Shown piece by piece: positions 1 to 9,291 of a stretch of DNA of 64,000 bases. Source of the stretch: Chloroflexota bacterium. GTDB taxonomy: Bacteria; Chloroflexota; Anaerolineae; Anaerolineales; Anaerolineaceae. The stretch lies in contig JAAZNC010000010.1 of the NCBI GenBank assembly GCA_012798455.1, positions 1 through 64,000 on the forward strand, read 5' to 3'. Under the pieces are notes generated by a model, which was given only the letters and a program-made list of their open reading frames with translations, was not told the origin of the DNA and did no database searches. Positions within the stretch are counted from its first letter, which is position 1; each line of letters begins with the position of its first letter. The translations under genes were made by a program, and so were the position numbers.

Positions 1-56
1 ATGTATTCCCCATAAAAGGTACCTTCCCCCGTCTCGATGAAGTGTTCGTGTGCCAT
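1..56 (-). CDS. N-terminal fragment of a protein running off the left edge; possible transposase
   Basis: An open frame on the minus strand starts with ATG at 56 and stays open to the window edge. It reads MAHEHFIETGEGTFYGEY. A purine-rich stretch (GAGGGAAGC on the minus strand) lies just upstream as a possible ribosome binding site. The start resembles, from memory, N-termini of some IS transposases in which an FYG-type motif precedes a DHF motif. Eighteen residues are too few to prove this. Bases 57-297 hold no other gene I can support; they contain the greA promoter and leader. Confidence 0.35.
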   Translation of the reverse strand, partial: MAHEHFIETGEGTFYGEY

Positions 57-139
57 GCTTCCCTCGCTGCTGTTGTTCCCCCTATTCTATTAAATCTCTC
101 CCCCTTTGTCAATTTTGTCACTTCTTTTTCAACAGTCTC

Positions 140-168
140 TTGTATGCACTACCAAAATATGGTAAGAT
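140..168 (+). promoter_or_regulatory. greA promoter
   Basis: TTGTAT at 140-145, a 17-nt spacer, then TAAGAT at 163-168. TGG directly precedes the -10 box, giving an extended -10. The start point would be near 175, leaving a leader of about 120 nt before greA. Confidence 0.55.
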
Positions 169-297
169 AGGCGACATTACAAAATCCCTTTTGACTTTGA
201 ATTTAAAGAAGAAAACACTCCCTGGGGGGGTGGTTTTCATTCCAGATACTAACCTCTTTAAATTTCAGGTCAGCATGATCAAAAAAAGGAAATTAAA

Positions 298-762
298 ATG
301 GCAAACACATTTTTAACCAAAGAGGGCTATGAAAAACTTCAAGAAGAACTCGACTATTTGCGTGGCACCCGGCGTTCCGAGATAGCCGATCGGCTCCGAG
401 AAGCGGCTTTTGGAGAAGACCTGGTTGAAAATGCCGAATATGAAGCTGCCAAGAATGAGCAGGCTTTTATTGAGGGGCGCATTAAAGACCTGGAAGGATT
501 GCTGGCTACGGCACGCATCATCGAATCACCAAAAAAAGCTGAAGTGATCCAACTTGGTTCAAAGGTCGTCATCCAGGAATCTGGCAGTAAGGAAAGTGAA
601 GAATACCTTCTAGTCGGCCCTGCCGAAGCACAACCTGTTGAAGGCAAGATCTCCAATGAATCTCCTTTAGGGAAAGCGCTGATGGGTCACAAACCCGGAG
701 ATCAGGTAGAAGTACATGCCCCTGATGGTTCATTTAAGGTTAAAATACTTGAAATTGCCTGA
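298..762 (+). CDS. greA: Transcription elongation factor GreA
   Basis: GreA rescues backtracked RNA polymerase by stimulating cleavage of the 3' end of the nascent RNA. The 154-residue protein has the usual family length. It has an N-terminal antiparallel coiled coil (about residues 1-75) and a C-terminal FKBP-like globular domain (about 80-154). The acidic coiled-coil tip is intact in the segment GEDLVENAEY, with D41 and E44 at the positions needed for cleavage. The ATG at 298 follows an AGGAAA ribosome binding site. A strong terminator follows, and lysS begins 22 nt after that terminator. Family assignment is secure. Confidence 0.97.
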   Translation: MANTFLTKEGYEKLQEELDYLRGTRRSEIADRLREAAFGEDLVENAEYEAAKNEQAFIEGRIKDLEGLLATARIIESPKKAEVIQLGSKVVIQESGSKESEEYLLVGPAEAQPVEGKISNESPLGKALMGHKPGDQVEVHAPDGSFKVKILEIA

Positions 763-781
763 TATCGGAGCATGAAAATTT

Positions 782-815
782 AGCCCCGCTCCGTCCAGGA
801 ATGCGGGGCTTTTTT
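782..815 (+). terminator. Intrinsic terminator after greA
   Basis: AGCCCCGC (782-789) pairs with GCGGGGCT (803-810) across a 13-nt loop and is followed by TTTTT. It separates greA from lysS. No clear promoter is seen between it and lysS, so lysS depends on read-through or on a promoter inside greA. Confidence 0.85.
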
Positions 816-837
816 AATTAAAATAAAGGATTGATTA

Positions 838-2367
838 ATGGAATTAAACGATCTGGAAAAAATACGACTGAGCAAAATCGAACAAATGCGTGAGGAGAAC
901 ATAGAACCATATCCGACCCGCAATGAAGTCACCCATTTTATCAAAGATGCACTCGCAATCTTTGAATCATCCGATAACCAGAAAGATACTCAGACTTCTT
1001 CTCTTGAAGTGACCGTGGCGGGAAGGATCCGCTCCAAACGTACTATGGGTAAATTGGCTTTCTGCCATATCGAAGATAGTAGTGGACGGATCCAGCTGAT
1101 GTTGCGAGTCAACGAGATCGGCGAAGAAAATCTCAAGAAATTCGGCGATCACTTTGACCTGGGAGATTTCATCCAGGCAAAAGGCATACTAATGCGTTCC
1201 CGCACCGGAGAGATTACCATACTGGTAAATGAGTACAAAATGCTTTCCAAAGCCATTACTCCCCTGCCAGCTGCCAAAGATGAGATCGTGGATGGTGAAG
1301 TGATCCGACATGCCACACTCAGTGACCCAGAGAATCGCTACAGACAGCGCTATGCTGATCTGGCGGTGAATTCTGATGTGAGAGAGATCTTCCGCACCCG
1401 CACCGCCATTGTGCGTGCCCTGCAGCGTTTTCTAGACCGGCAAGATTTTATTGAAGTAGAAACCCCTATCTTGCAACCGATCTATGGTGGCGCAGCCGCC
1501 CGTCCGTTTTCAACTTTTCATAATCAGCTTCACCAGAACCTTTTCCTACGAATTTCTTTTGAGCTTTACCTGAAACGACTATTGGTTGGTGGTTTTGACC
1601 GCGTTTATGAAATCGGACGTGATTTTCGAAATGAAGGAGTATCTTTCAAGCATAACCCGGAATTCACCCAGCTGGAATTTTATATGGCATATGCCGATTA
1701 TGAGAAGATCATGAATCTCACAGAACAAATGCTGGCATATGTCTGTGATGAAGTGCTGGGCAACCGCATCTTCCAATTCAACGGGCACGAGATCAGCATG
1801 GAAATCCCCTGGAAGCGCGTAGAACTGCGCCAGGGCATAATGGATGCCACCGGCCTCGATATTTACGCCTGTAATGATGCGGATAGCCTCTTTAAAGCCA
1901 TGCACAAGGCTGGGTTAAAGCCCAAAGAAGGACAACCTCGCGGTAAATTGATCGACAGTTTGATCGGTGATTTTCTTGAGCCGAACTGTATTCAACCAAC
2001 CTTCCTGTATGATTACCCACGTGATATCTCCCCGCTGGCAAAAAACAAACCTGGCAACCCCCAAGTCGTCGAACGTTTTGAGGGATTCGTTGGTGGCATG
2101 GAATTATGCAATGCCTTCACCGAATTAAACGATCCATTGGAACAAGAAAAACGTTTTGCAGAGATGGGTCGTACGTATGATGCGGATGACGAAGAAAATC
2201 ATCCTATGGATGACGATTACCTGCAAGCCATGTCATATGGTATGCCCCCCAGTGGTGGCTTTGGGATGGGTATCGATCGCTTGACCATGCTGCTGACCAA
2301 CAACCGCTCCATTCGCGAAGTGATCCTCTTCCCTCATTTGCGTGAGACTGGCTCGGATGAACAATGA
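838..2367 (+). CDS. lysS: Lysyl-tRNA synthetase, class II
   Basis: This enzyme charges tRNA-Lys with lysine in the cytoplasm. At 509 residues it has normal class II length. An N-terminal OB-fold anticodon-binding domain (about 55-150) precedes the class II catalytic core. Motif 2 starts near residue 257 (YEIGRDFRNEGV). Motif 3 lies near 475-481 (FGMGIDR) with its ATP-binding arginine present. The start is preceded by AAAGGATTG. The gene sits 22 nt after the greA terminator and runs tail to tail into dnaE. No class I LysRS signature (HIGH/KMSKS) is present. Assignment is secure. Confidence 0.97.
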   Translation: MELNDLEKIRLSKIEQMREENIEPYPTRNEVTHFIKDALAIFESSDNQKDTQTSSLEVTVAGRIRSKRTMGKLAFCHIEDSSGRIQLMLRVNEIGEENLKKFGDHFDLGDFIQAKGILMRSRTGEITILVNEYKMLSKAITPLPAAKDEIVDGEVIRHATLSDPENRYRQRYADLAVNSDVREIFRTRTAIVRALQRFLDRQDFIEVETPILQPIYGGAAARPFSTFHNQLHQNLFLRISFELYLKRLLVGGFDRVYEIGRDFRNEGVSFKHNPEFTQLEFYMAYADYEKIMNLTEQMLAYVCDEVLGNRIFQFNGHEISMEIPWKRVELRQGIMDATGLDIYACNDADSLFKAMHKAGLKPKEGQPRGKLIDSLIGDFLEPNCIQPTFLYDYPRDISPLAKNKPGNPQVVERFEGFVGGMELCNAFTELNDPLEQEKRFAEMGRTYDADDEENHPMDDDYLQAMSYGMPPSGGFGMGIDRLTMLLTNNRSIREVILFPHLRETGSDEQ

Positions 2368-2368
2368 T

Positions 2369-2400
2369 AAAAAATCCGCACTCCAGTCGGGGGATTTTTT
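2369..2400. terminator. Convergent lysS/dnaE terminator
   Basis: AAAAAATCC (2369-2377) pairs with GGATTTTTT (2392-2400) around a 14-nt loop. A-rich and T-rich arms make it usable from both strands. It overlaps the last bases of dnaE. Confidence 0.55.
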
Positions 2401-5400
2401 ATTCTTTCACCTCCACGTTACCCTGACCAACCAAGTTGTGAACTTTTTCAATCAATGCAGGAGTGATATGAATGGTGTCATTCGGGAAATCCATTTCCAC
2501 ATCTTTTCCATTTTCTCGACAAATGAACTTGAAGCGATCGGTTCCCGGAGAAGCATGCAGCATCCCATAGATTTGCTGGATCAGCCGTAGGTCACTTTCC
2601 CGTTTACCGGTGGCATTGATCACGATCTTCATGTATTTATTGTTTTCCGGATCGGCAGTCAATGAATCGGGGACTGAACCGGCATTATCATCGCCCACAT
2701 GAGAAACATGGTCATTCCCACCATGATTCGCCTCGTAAAAAGCAGATGGTTCAGAAAAAACCTGACCGTCTAAGGGATCCCCATAATCCACATCCGTCGC
2801 AGTGAATGGGAAATCCTGAAAATCATTATTCCAGTCTGGCTCTATGGGGGATGACCCCGAATCTATATCTTCGTCCGCATCCGCCTCGATCTCTACCAAA
2901 CGCACTTCATCCACCAGGATCTTGGCATCCATACCCTCCGTATCTACCTTACCTTTGATGAACACCACCTGGTCATCCACCAGAATATCATGTGCATCTG
3001 CCCATACCCGTGGAAATATCACCAGACCAACCGAACCCTGCACATCCTCAAGGGTCGCAAAACCCATGGGATCTCCTTTTTTGGTCACATACGGACGCAC
3101 ATTCACCAGGCGTCCTCCTACTATGACCTCTTCTTTTTGTTGCGCTTCCATCAACTGTACCGAGAGGTGGGAAATATGTCGCTTCAATGTCTTTAGATAA
3201 GGAGTCAGGGGATGATCGGTAAGAAATATCCCCAACAGTTCTCTTTCCCAGTCCAATTTTTCCTGGCGGTTCATGGAAACCACATCTGGCAGGCAGATCT
3301 CTTCTTTCAGACCTTCCACACATCCAAAAAAACTAAGCTGACCCTCTTCTTTAGCACGAAAATGGCTTTCACTGATGGCAACCATGCGATCCATAGTATT
3401 CAATATGGCGCGGCGATCACCAAAGGTATCTAGTGCACCTACTCTGATCAAACACTCCAGTGCCCGTTTTCCGACTTTCCGCAGATCCACCCTGCGTACA
3501 AAATCATTGAGATCCTCAAATGGTTCATTTTCTCGTGCTGTCAAGATCAGATCAACAGGTCCTTGTCCCACGTTCTTGATAGCACCCATTCCATAACGTA
3601 TGCAGTTGGGATATTGGGGATTTTCTTCAATCGCAAAATCCCAATAACTATAATTGACATCCGGAGGCAATACTTCAATCTCCAGTGCCTGGCAATCGGC
3701 GATATACAGTGCCACTTTCTCACTATCGTTCTTCACCCCGCACAATAATGCAGTCATATATTCAAGCGGATAATGGGTTTTTAGGTACGCGGTCTGAACC
3801 GAAATAACGCCATAATCGGCAGCATGGCTTTTGTTAAAGCCATACTGAGCAAAATTGCGCCAGTCAGTAAAAATGGCTTGCGCAATCTCTTTCTCAATCC
3901 CATTATTGACAGCACCAGTGATGAACTTCTGTTCGTGTTTGATAATTTCGGATTCTTTTTTCTTAGAAATAGCTTTCCGCAGTTTATCGGAATCTGCCGC
4001 AGAATATCCGGCTAATTGGATAGCAGCTGTCATGATCTGTTCCTGATAAACCGCAATGCCATAGGTCTCTTCCATGATCGGTCTTAACAATTCATGGTGA
4101 TATTCAACCTTTTCTTTACCATGCATACGTGCGATATATTTAGGGATGAATTGCATTGGTCCCGGGCGATAGAGGGCAACCATGGCAATGATATTATCCA
4201 AATTCTTAGGTTTCATCTGGACCAGATTCTTGGTCATGCCCGCACTTTCAAGCTGGAACACTCCTGCAGTCAGTCCTTTTCCCAGAAATTCATAGGTTTC
4301 CTTGTCATCCAACGGTATATTCTCCAGATTATAAGATATACCATGCCGTTTTTCGATCAGTTTGCAGGCATTGGACATGACCGTCAGAGTCGCCAGCCCT
4401 AAAAAATCGACCTTTAACATACCCAATTCATCCAGAATTGCCATTTCAAATTGTGTGACGGTTTTGATAGGGCTATCTTCTGACTCACGTGTCGGGCGAT
4501 GCAGTGGCAAATACTCAACGATGGGCTTATCGGAAATGACCACTCCCGCTGCATGGGTACCAGCGTTCCGCACTACTCCATCCAACTTGGCAGCAGTATC
4601 GATCAGCTCATGCAGATGGGGGGTGTTATTATAAATCTCCTTCAGTTCATTTACTTCTTCCAGTGCCTGTTCGATAGTTACAGGGTGACTGGGAACATTC
4701 GGGATCAGTTTGGCTACTTTATCTACTTCACCGAGCGGAATATCCATCACGCGCCCCACATCTCGGATCGCTTGCCTGGCTTTCATAGTGCCAAACGTGA
4801 TAATTTGGGCAACATGATCGTATCCGTATTTTTGAGCACAATACTGCATTACATCTGCCCGTTTATCATCTTGAAAATCCAGATCAATATCCGGCATGCT
4901 AATGCGAGAAGGATTAAGAAAACGTTCAAAGATAAGTTTGTGGGAAAGCGGTTCCACCAGGGTGATATCAAGTGTATATGCCACGATCGAACCTGCCGCT
5001 GAACCACGCGCCTCATACCAGATATCGTTTTCGCGGGCATAGTTGCAAAGATCCCACACGATCAAGAAATAGGCGTCAAATCCCATGTTGTGGATAACAT
5101 CCAGTTCGTAGTCCAGTCTTTCGCGAACATCTGGGTCATCGGCATGGGATCCGTATCGTTTTTGAAGTCCTTTTCCGCACAACATTCGCAGGTATGATTG
5201 TGCATCATAACCCTGAGGCACTTCAAAATTTGGTAAATGATATGCATCGCGTTCCAGGTGAACTTCACATCGTTCTGCAATCAACATAGTATTACTAATA
5301 GATCCCGGAACTTCACTAAAAATGGCAGTCATCTCTTGCGGCGAACGTAAATAGTACGTATCCCCGTTCATATGCATGCGATTCTGATCAGCTAAAATCG

Positions 5401-6079
5401 CCCCGGTTTGTATGGCAAGCAAAATATCCTGATAGCGTGCATCCTGCCGGTCGACATAATGTACATCATTGGTAGCAATCAGATTTACCTGATATTGTTT
5501 ACCAAGTTCAACCAGTTGTTTATTGATCGATGTTAATTCGGGAATATCATGTTCTTGCAGTTCAAGATAGAAATTATCTCTGCCAAACACGTCCAGATAC
5601 CAGCGCAACTGCTGCTCTGCTTGCTCATTCTGACCACTTGTCAGTAAGGATGGAATCTCCCCTTTCATGCACGCGCTGGTACAGATCAAACCTGCAGCAT
5701 GATCTGCCAGGTATTCATGATCGATACGCGGATGATAATAAAAGCCATCCAACTGGGCAGCACTGGCGATCTTCAATAAATTTTGATAGCCAGTCATATT
5801 TTCTGCCAGCAGCAAAATGTGGTTGGCACGTTTATCCTTCTGTGGATCGCGTTGATCCATTCTTCGTGATGTAATGTACCCTTCCAATCCGATTACCGGA
5901 TGAATACCCTCCCTTTTACAGGTATTGTAGAACTCCACCACACCAAACATGGTACCATGATCGGTAAGTGCCACAGCGGGCATACCCATCTCTTTAGCCC
6001 GCTGAATGAGCTTGGGAAACATACAGAACCCATCAAGCAATGAATAATGTGAGTGAACATGCAGATGAACAAATGACAT
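2399..6079 (-). CDS. dnaE: DNA polymerase III alpha subunit
   Basis: The replicative polymerase catalytic subunit, 1,226 residues. The N-terminal PHP domain keeps its metal-binding histidines (VHLHVHSHYS at 4-13), unlike the degenerate E. coli copy, so a PHP exonuclease or metal site may be active. Catalytic aspartates are D397 and D399 (PDIDLDF) and D558 (KVDFLGL). An OB fold follows near 965-1060. An acidic, low-complexity linker (about 1085-1165) joins a compact C-terminal domain. The start at 6079 follows an AGAAGCTT site and an extended -10 promoter. It is of DnaE type and lacks the inserted exonuclease of PolC. Confidence 0.96.
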   Translation of the reverse strand: MSFVHLHVHSHYSLLDGFCMFPKLIQRAKEMGMPAVALTDHGTMFGVVEFYNTCKREGIHPVIGLEGYITSRRMDQRDPQKDKRANHILLLAENMTGYQNLLKIASAAQLDGFYYHPRIDHEYLADHAAGLICTSACMKGEIPSLLTSGQNEQAEQQLRWYLDVFGRDNFYLELQEHDIPELTSINKQLVELGKQYQVNLIATNDVHYVDRQDARYQDILLAIQTGAILADQNRMHMNGDTYYLRSPQEMTAIFSEVPGSISNTMLIAERCEVHLERDAYHLPNFEVPQGYDAQSYLRMLCGKGLQKRYGSHADDPDVRERLDYELDVIHNMGFDAYFLIVWDLCNYARENDIWYEARGSAAGSIVAYTLDITLVEPLSHKLIFERFLNPSRISMPDIDLDFQDDKRADVMQYCAQKYGYDHVAQIITFGTMKARQAIRDVGRVMDIPLGEVDKVAKLIPNVPSHPVTIEQALEEVNELKEIYNNTPHLHELIDTAAKLDGVVRNAGTHAAGVVISDKPIVEYLPLHRPTRESEDSPIKTVTQFEMAILDELGMLKVDFLGLATLTVMSNACKLIEKRHGISYNLENIPLDDKETYEFLGKGLTAGVFQLESAGMTKNLVQMKPKNLDNIIAMVALYRPGPMQFIPKYIARMHGKEKVEYHHELLRPIMEETYGIAVYQEQIMTAAIQLAGYSAADSDKLRKAISKKKESEIIKHEQKFITGAVNNGIEKEIAQAIFTDWRNFAQYGFNKSHAADYGVISVQTAYLKTHYPLEYMTALLCGVKNDSEKVALYIADCQALEIEVLPPDVNYSYWDFAIEENPQYPNCIRYGMGAIKNVGQGPVDLILTARENEPFEDLNDFVRRVDLRKVGKRALECLIRVGALDTFGDRRAILNTMDRMVAISESHFRAKEEGQLSFFGCVEGLKEEICLPDVVSMNRQEKLDWERELLGIFLTDHPLTPYLKTLKRHISHLSVQLMEAQQKEEVIVGGRLVNVRPYVTKKGDPMGFATLEDVQGSVGLVIFPRVWADAHDILVDDQVVFIKGKVDTEGMDAKILVDEVRLVEIEADADEDIDSGSSPIEPDWNNDFQDFPFTATDVDYGDPLDGQVFSEPSAFYEANHGGNDHVSHVGDDNAGSVPDSLTADPENNKYMKIVINATGKRESDLRLIQQIYGMLHASPGTDRFKFICRENGKDVEMDFPNDTIHITPALIEKVHNLVGQGNVEVKE

Positions 6080-6106
6080 AAGCTTCTAAATCAGACTATT
6101 TTGGTC

Positions 6107-6112
6107 ATTATA
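6107..6112 (-). promoter_or_regulatory. dnaE extended -10 promoter
   Basis: On the minus strand TGC precedes TATAAT (6112 to 6107), an extended -10. No good -35 is visible. The start point would be near 6100, about 20 nt before the dnaE ATG. Confidence 0.5.
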
Positions 6113-6142
6113 GCACGCGACCCGCAACCGGTTATCATGCCC

Positions 6143-6169
6143 ATCTTAAAATTGACATGATTTTAAGAT
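6143..6169. repeat. AT-rich perfect inverted repeat
   Basis: ATCTTAAAAT (6143-6152) and ATTTTAAGAT (6160-6169) form a perfect 10-bp inverted repeat with a 7-nt spacer. It lies between the end of the SagB-like gene and the dnaE promoter. It could be an operator or a weak terminator. No U-tract follows it on the minus strand. Confidence 0.5.
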
Positions 6170-6182
6170 TAAAAAAGATCCA

Positions 6183-6914
6183 TCAGGCACGTCTTCCCAA
6201 AGTGGCAATGTAAGCAGTGAATTGTGCTTCTCCATCCAAATCCAGAACAGCATTCATCAGATCATCATCGTAAGCGGCTATTGCACAAACTCCACATTGG
6301 ATTGCCTCTGCAGCCAGATACAAGTTTTGGCAAACATGTCCGGCATCCAGCATCACATATCGTAAAGATCGCTCGCTATAGCGCCAGTACATCCGTTGAA
6401 AATCAGCCACCCAGCAGAAAGTAAGTGCGCTGTTTTGTACATGTTTCTGCATCTTGCAACCTTCGGTGACCTTTTGACTGATATCAACACTATCATTCAC
6501 CATAATCAACTTATGTTCAAGTGCGAGATAACGGTATAGTCCACTTTTCAGCTCTTCCACATTGTTTACTAAAATATAGGTCTCGAAAGGATGCCGAGCG
6601 CCGGCAGAAGGGACGGTTCGTTTGGTGAATTTCTCATTGACCTCCTTTACCCCCTGAGTAGCCCATAACAAAAAGCTGAACTCTTGCACACTGAGGGATT
6701 CATCGGAATAGGCTCGCAGACTTTCACGTTTTTCGAGAAGTTCAACAAAATCCATCTTGGGGAGAACAATTCCATGAGGGTCAGGCAGATCAATTAATAT
6801 TGTTGCTGCAGCATAAGGCATTTCAAGAGGCGGTTGAGAAAGCCCCTGTCTCTGAAGAGATTCACTCATGTTTTGATATTTTGAAATTTCAAAATACTCT
6901 TTCCAGGTGATCAT
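6183..6914 (-). CDS. SagB-type nitroreductase-like flavoprotein
   Basis: A 243-residue protein of the SagB/ThcOx nitroreductase family. Family members bind FMN and oxidise small molecules or, in azole peptide clusters, heterocycles. Visible features are the ES-LRAY segment near the N-terminus, the RTVPSAGARHP motif typical of the flavin site, and a C-terminal GHVCQNLYLAAEA helix with GCGV-like packing. The start follows AGGAGG on the minus strand. No cyclodehydratase, precursor peptide or radical maturase gene lies nearby, so a RiPP role is not supported and the substrate is unknown. murJ lies 18 nt upstream on the same strand. Confidence 0.8.
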   Translation of the reverse strand: MITWKEYFEISKYQNMSESLQRQGLSQPPLEMPYAAATILIDLPDPHGIVLPKMDFVELLEKRESLRAYSDESLSVQEFSFLLWATQGVKEVNEKFTKRTVPSAGARHPFETYILVNNVEELKSGLYRYLALEHKLIMVNDSVDISQKVTEGCKMQKHVQNSALTFCWVADFQRMYWRYSERSLRYVMLDAGHVCQNLYLAAEAIQCGVCAIAAYDDDLMNAVLDLDGEAQFTAYIATLGRRA

Positions 6915-6932
6915 TGCTATTCCTCCTAATTA

Positions 6933-8531
6933 TTACATTTTCTTCTTCAGACGGTGAGTTAATGCACGCAGCAAACTTTGCATCTCATCCACCTTTAGAG
7001 CATATAAAATCCCTCCATACACCAGTACTGCCAAGGCAATCGTCATAATGACTTGTAACCAGAAAGGTATATTCCAATTGAACTGCATGCACACAAAAAC
7101 ACAAATTCCCATTGCAGTCACCGCCAGTAATGCTTTCAAGATCCCCCCCAAAAGGAATTTGGCATCCAACCCGTGCATGCGTTGTTTCATAAAATAAAGC
7201 AAAACCAGCGCTTCTAAAAATGTAGCAGTGGTATTTGCCAGAGCCAGTCCGCCATGGGGCATCCAACCTATCAAAATAAAAAGCCGGCTGAATAGAATGC
7301 TCAAGATCAAATTTAGACTCATCGCAACCACCCCAACGAACACTGGGGTACGGGTATCATGTTGGGCATAAAAAGCCCGGCTGGTGATCTCTACAATACA
7401 ATGACCTACCAAACCCAGTGCATACCATAACAATGCCCAGGCGACCAGCACGGTGGATGTTGTGGTGAACTCCCCACGCTGGTATAGTAAACGCACAATA
7501 TCCTCGCGCAGTAAGATCAATCCCAGCATAGCGGGGATGGACAGAAACAGGATCATACGTAAAGTAGAAGTGAACGAAGAACGCATTTCGTCCAATCTGC
7601 CGGCAGCCACCTGCGCCGAAAAAGTGGGCAGTGAAGCGATAGAAATGGATTGTGCAATGGCAGCCTGTGGCATTAACATCAATGCAAATGCAATACTGAT
7701 GGCAGTCACGCTGCCCTCAGGCTGTAACGATGCCAGGTAAGTATTTACTAGAAAATTCAATTGCACCACCGCTACACCCAATAAACGGGGTGCCATTAGA
7801 CGACCCACTTCGCGAACTGCCGGGTCTCCTCTGCCAAGCGCCAATCTATATCTAACTCGGGGTAGTTTTAGCAGAGCGGGAATTTGTACAAACAGGTGAA
7901 AGCTGGCGCCGATCAAAATACCATATGAAAGACCATATACCCCATAACGGGGTGCCAGCACCAATGCCCCAAAGATCCAGCCAAGCTGATACATACCCGG
8001 TGCTAGAGCAGAGATGAAAAAGCGCTGATGAGCATTCAAGATGCCCATCACTAGCCCGCTCAATCCGAAGATAATGGCGGAGGGTATCTGGATGCGCAGC
8101 AGAGCGGCAGTCAGTAGTTCTTTTTCCACACTGACAGTAGAAAAACCGGGAGCAAGAACATATTGCACTACCTGTCTGGCAAAAAGCATGCTTAGAACAC
8201 TAAAGATCACCAGGATCAACAAAACCCAATTGATGATGGCACTGGCTAATCTCCATGCTCCCTCACGGTCCTTTCTAACCAGAAATCCAGTAAAGGTGGG
8301 AATAAAAGCCGATCCCAGTGCCCCTCCTGCCACCAGGTTGAAGAGGATTTCGGAAAAGCGATTGGCAGCATAAAATGCTTCACTTTCCATGCCCGTACCA
8401 AATGCATTGGCGGTTAACATTTTGGCAAGTAAACCAGCTAGATTGCTAAGAATATAAGCAACCATTACCGTACCAGCTGCTCGCGCTATTTGATGATTGG
8501 CTTGGTGTATTGTATTTTCCCGTTGGGACAT
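6933..8531 (-). CDS. murJ: Lipid II flippase MurJ
   Basis: MurJ moves the cell-wall precursor lipid II across the cytoplasmic membrane. The protein is almost wholly hydrophobic, with about 14 predicted membrane helices and the family length (532 residues). Scattered arginines in the first helices fit the MVF/MATE-like cavity. I place the start at the second ATG (8531, MSQRENT) because TATAAT ends exactly 7 nt before it, which suggests a leaderless transcript. An ATG at 8537 would add two residues. The gene diverges from the membrane coiled-coil gene at 8636. Confidence 0.9.
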   Translation of the reverse strand: MSQRENTIHQANHQIARAAGTVMVAYILSNLAGLLAKMLTANAFGTGMESEAFYAANRFSEILFNLVAGGALGSAFIPTFTGFLVRKDREGAWRLASAIINWVLLILVIFSVLSMLFARQVVQYVLAPGFSTVSVEKELLTAALLRIQIPSAIIFGLSGLVMGILNAHQRFFISALAPGMYQLGWIFGALVLAPRYGVYGLSYGILIGASFHLFVQIPALLKLPRVRYRLALGRGDPAVREVGRLMAPRLLGVAVVQLNFLVNTYLASLQPEGSVTAISIAFALMLMPQAAIAQSISIASLPTFSAQVAAGRLDEMRSSFTSTLRMILFLSIPAMLGLILLREDIVRLLYQRGEFTTTSTVLVAWALLWYALGLVGHCIVEITSRAFYAQHDTRTPVFVGVVAMSLNLILSILFSRLFILIGWMPHGGLALANTTATFLEALVLLYFMKQRMHGLDAKFLLGGILKALLAVTAMGICVFVCMQFNWNIPFWLQVIMTIALAVLVYGGILYALKVDEMQSLLRALTHRLKKKM

Positions 8532-8538
8532 AGTCATG

Positions 8539-8544
8539 ATTATA
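8539..8544 (-). promoter_or_regulatory. -10 box for leaderless murJ
   Basis: TATAAT reads from 8544 to 8539 on the minus strand, 7 nt before the ATG at 8531. The -35 region is poor. Transcription would start at or next to the start codon. Confidence 0.45.
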
Positions 8545-8635
8545 CCTAAAGCTTGTTCGATTTTAATAAATTCTTAATTCTGATACCTTTATACAATGGA
8601 ATATACTTTAAAGAAGGATTAGAAAGGAGTTCCCC

Positions 8636-9244
8636 ATGGCAGAAATCAAAGAGCACAATGATGTGTCTAAAGCAAAAATAGGTTCAGACAAAACTCAGGA
8701 GAACACTACTGTTGAAGCACAAGCCAAGCCAGGCACCAAGGTAAAAAAGAATACCTTTTTTCAAAAGGCGCTGCGTCAGATCCTGGCAGCTATCTTTTTC
8801 CTTGCCATTGGCGCAGGCTTGATCTACTTCATGGTCTACCAACCCGCTTCCAAAGAACTGATTACCCAAAAAGAAGAGGTAGCCCGATTACAGAATATTG
8901 AATCACAATACAATTCCCTGCAAGCAGATTACAACACTCTCAGTACCAAGCATGAGGTGGCTGTGACTCTGGTCAACATCTACCAGATCCAGAACAATAT
9001 CAATATTGCGCGCATTGCACTGACGGATGGAAATGACACCAGATTATCCATTGCATTAGGCTATGTGGAAAAAGATATTGAAACGCTGGACATCGGTGAA
9101 TTTCCCGAGAAAATCGACCTGACTTCCAGGATCGATACCATCAAGGGATACTTACCTGACCAACCGCAAAACGCATTACAAGAACTGGAATCCCTCTTCG
9201 ATGATCTTCTTTTATTAGCCAATAACCTAGAGATCACTGATTAA
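8636..9244 (+). CDS. Membrane-anchored coiled-coil protein, unknown function
   Basis: A 202-residue protein I do not recognise. It has a charged N-terminal tail (1-45), one membrane helix (about 47-68, AAIFFLAIGAGLIYFMV), then a coiled-coil stretch (about 72-105) and a helical C-terminal domain rich in Leu, Asp and Glu. The orientation is probably N-in/C-out by the positive-inside rule. The start is set by a strong GAAAGGAG site. TACAAT at 8592-8597 may be its -10 box. It ends at a terminator shared with the convergent HtrA gene. A link to envelope stress is possible only from that neighbour. Confidence 0.8.
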   Translation: MAEIKEHNDVSKAKIGSDKTQENTTVEAQAKPGTKVKKNTFFQKALRQILAAIFFLAIGAGLIYFMVYQPASKELITQKEEVARLQNIESQYNSLQADYNTLSTKHEVAVTLVNIYQIQNNINIARIALTDGNDTRLSIALGYVEKDIETLDIGEFPEKIDLTSRIDTIKGYLPDQPQNALQELESLFDDLLLLANNLEITD

Positions 9245-9250
9245 TAAAAA

Positions 9251-9280
9251 GAAGAGCTCCTCAAAAAAGGAGCTCTCTTC
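9251..9280 (-). terminator. Terminator downstream of htrA
   Basis: GAGCTCC (9254-9260) pairs with GGAGCTC (9269-9275), with extra pairing outward. On the minus strand it is followed by TTCTTTTT, so it best serves the htrA-like gene, though it lies between two convergent genes. Confidence 0.7.
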
Positions 9281-9291
9281 AACTGTCTGTA

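Noticed and set aside
50-316. 88-codon plus-strand open frame before greA
   Set aside because: It spans the greA promoter and its ribosome site, overlaps the greA start and has an implausible composition.
4499-5002. 167-codon plus-strand open frame inside dnaE
   Set aside because: It lies wholly antisense to a clear dnaE reading frame, has no ribosome site and shows no family features.
6183-6914. SagB-like gene as part of an azole peptide (RiPP) cluster
   Set aside because: No cyclodehydratase, precursor peptide or transporter is nearby; the neighbours are murJ and dnaE.
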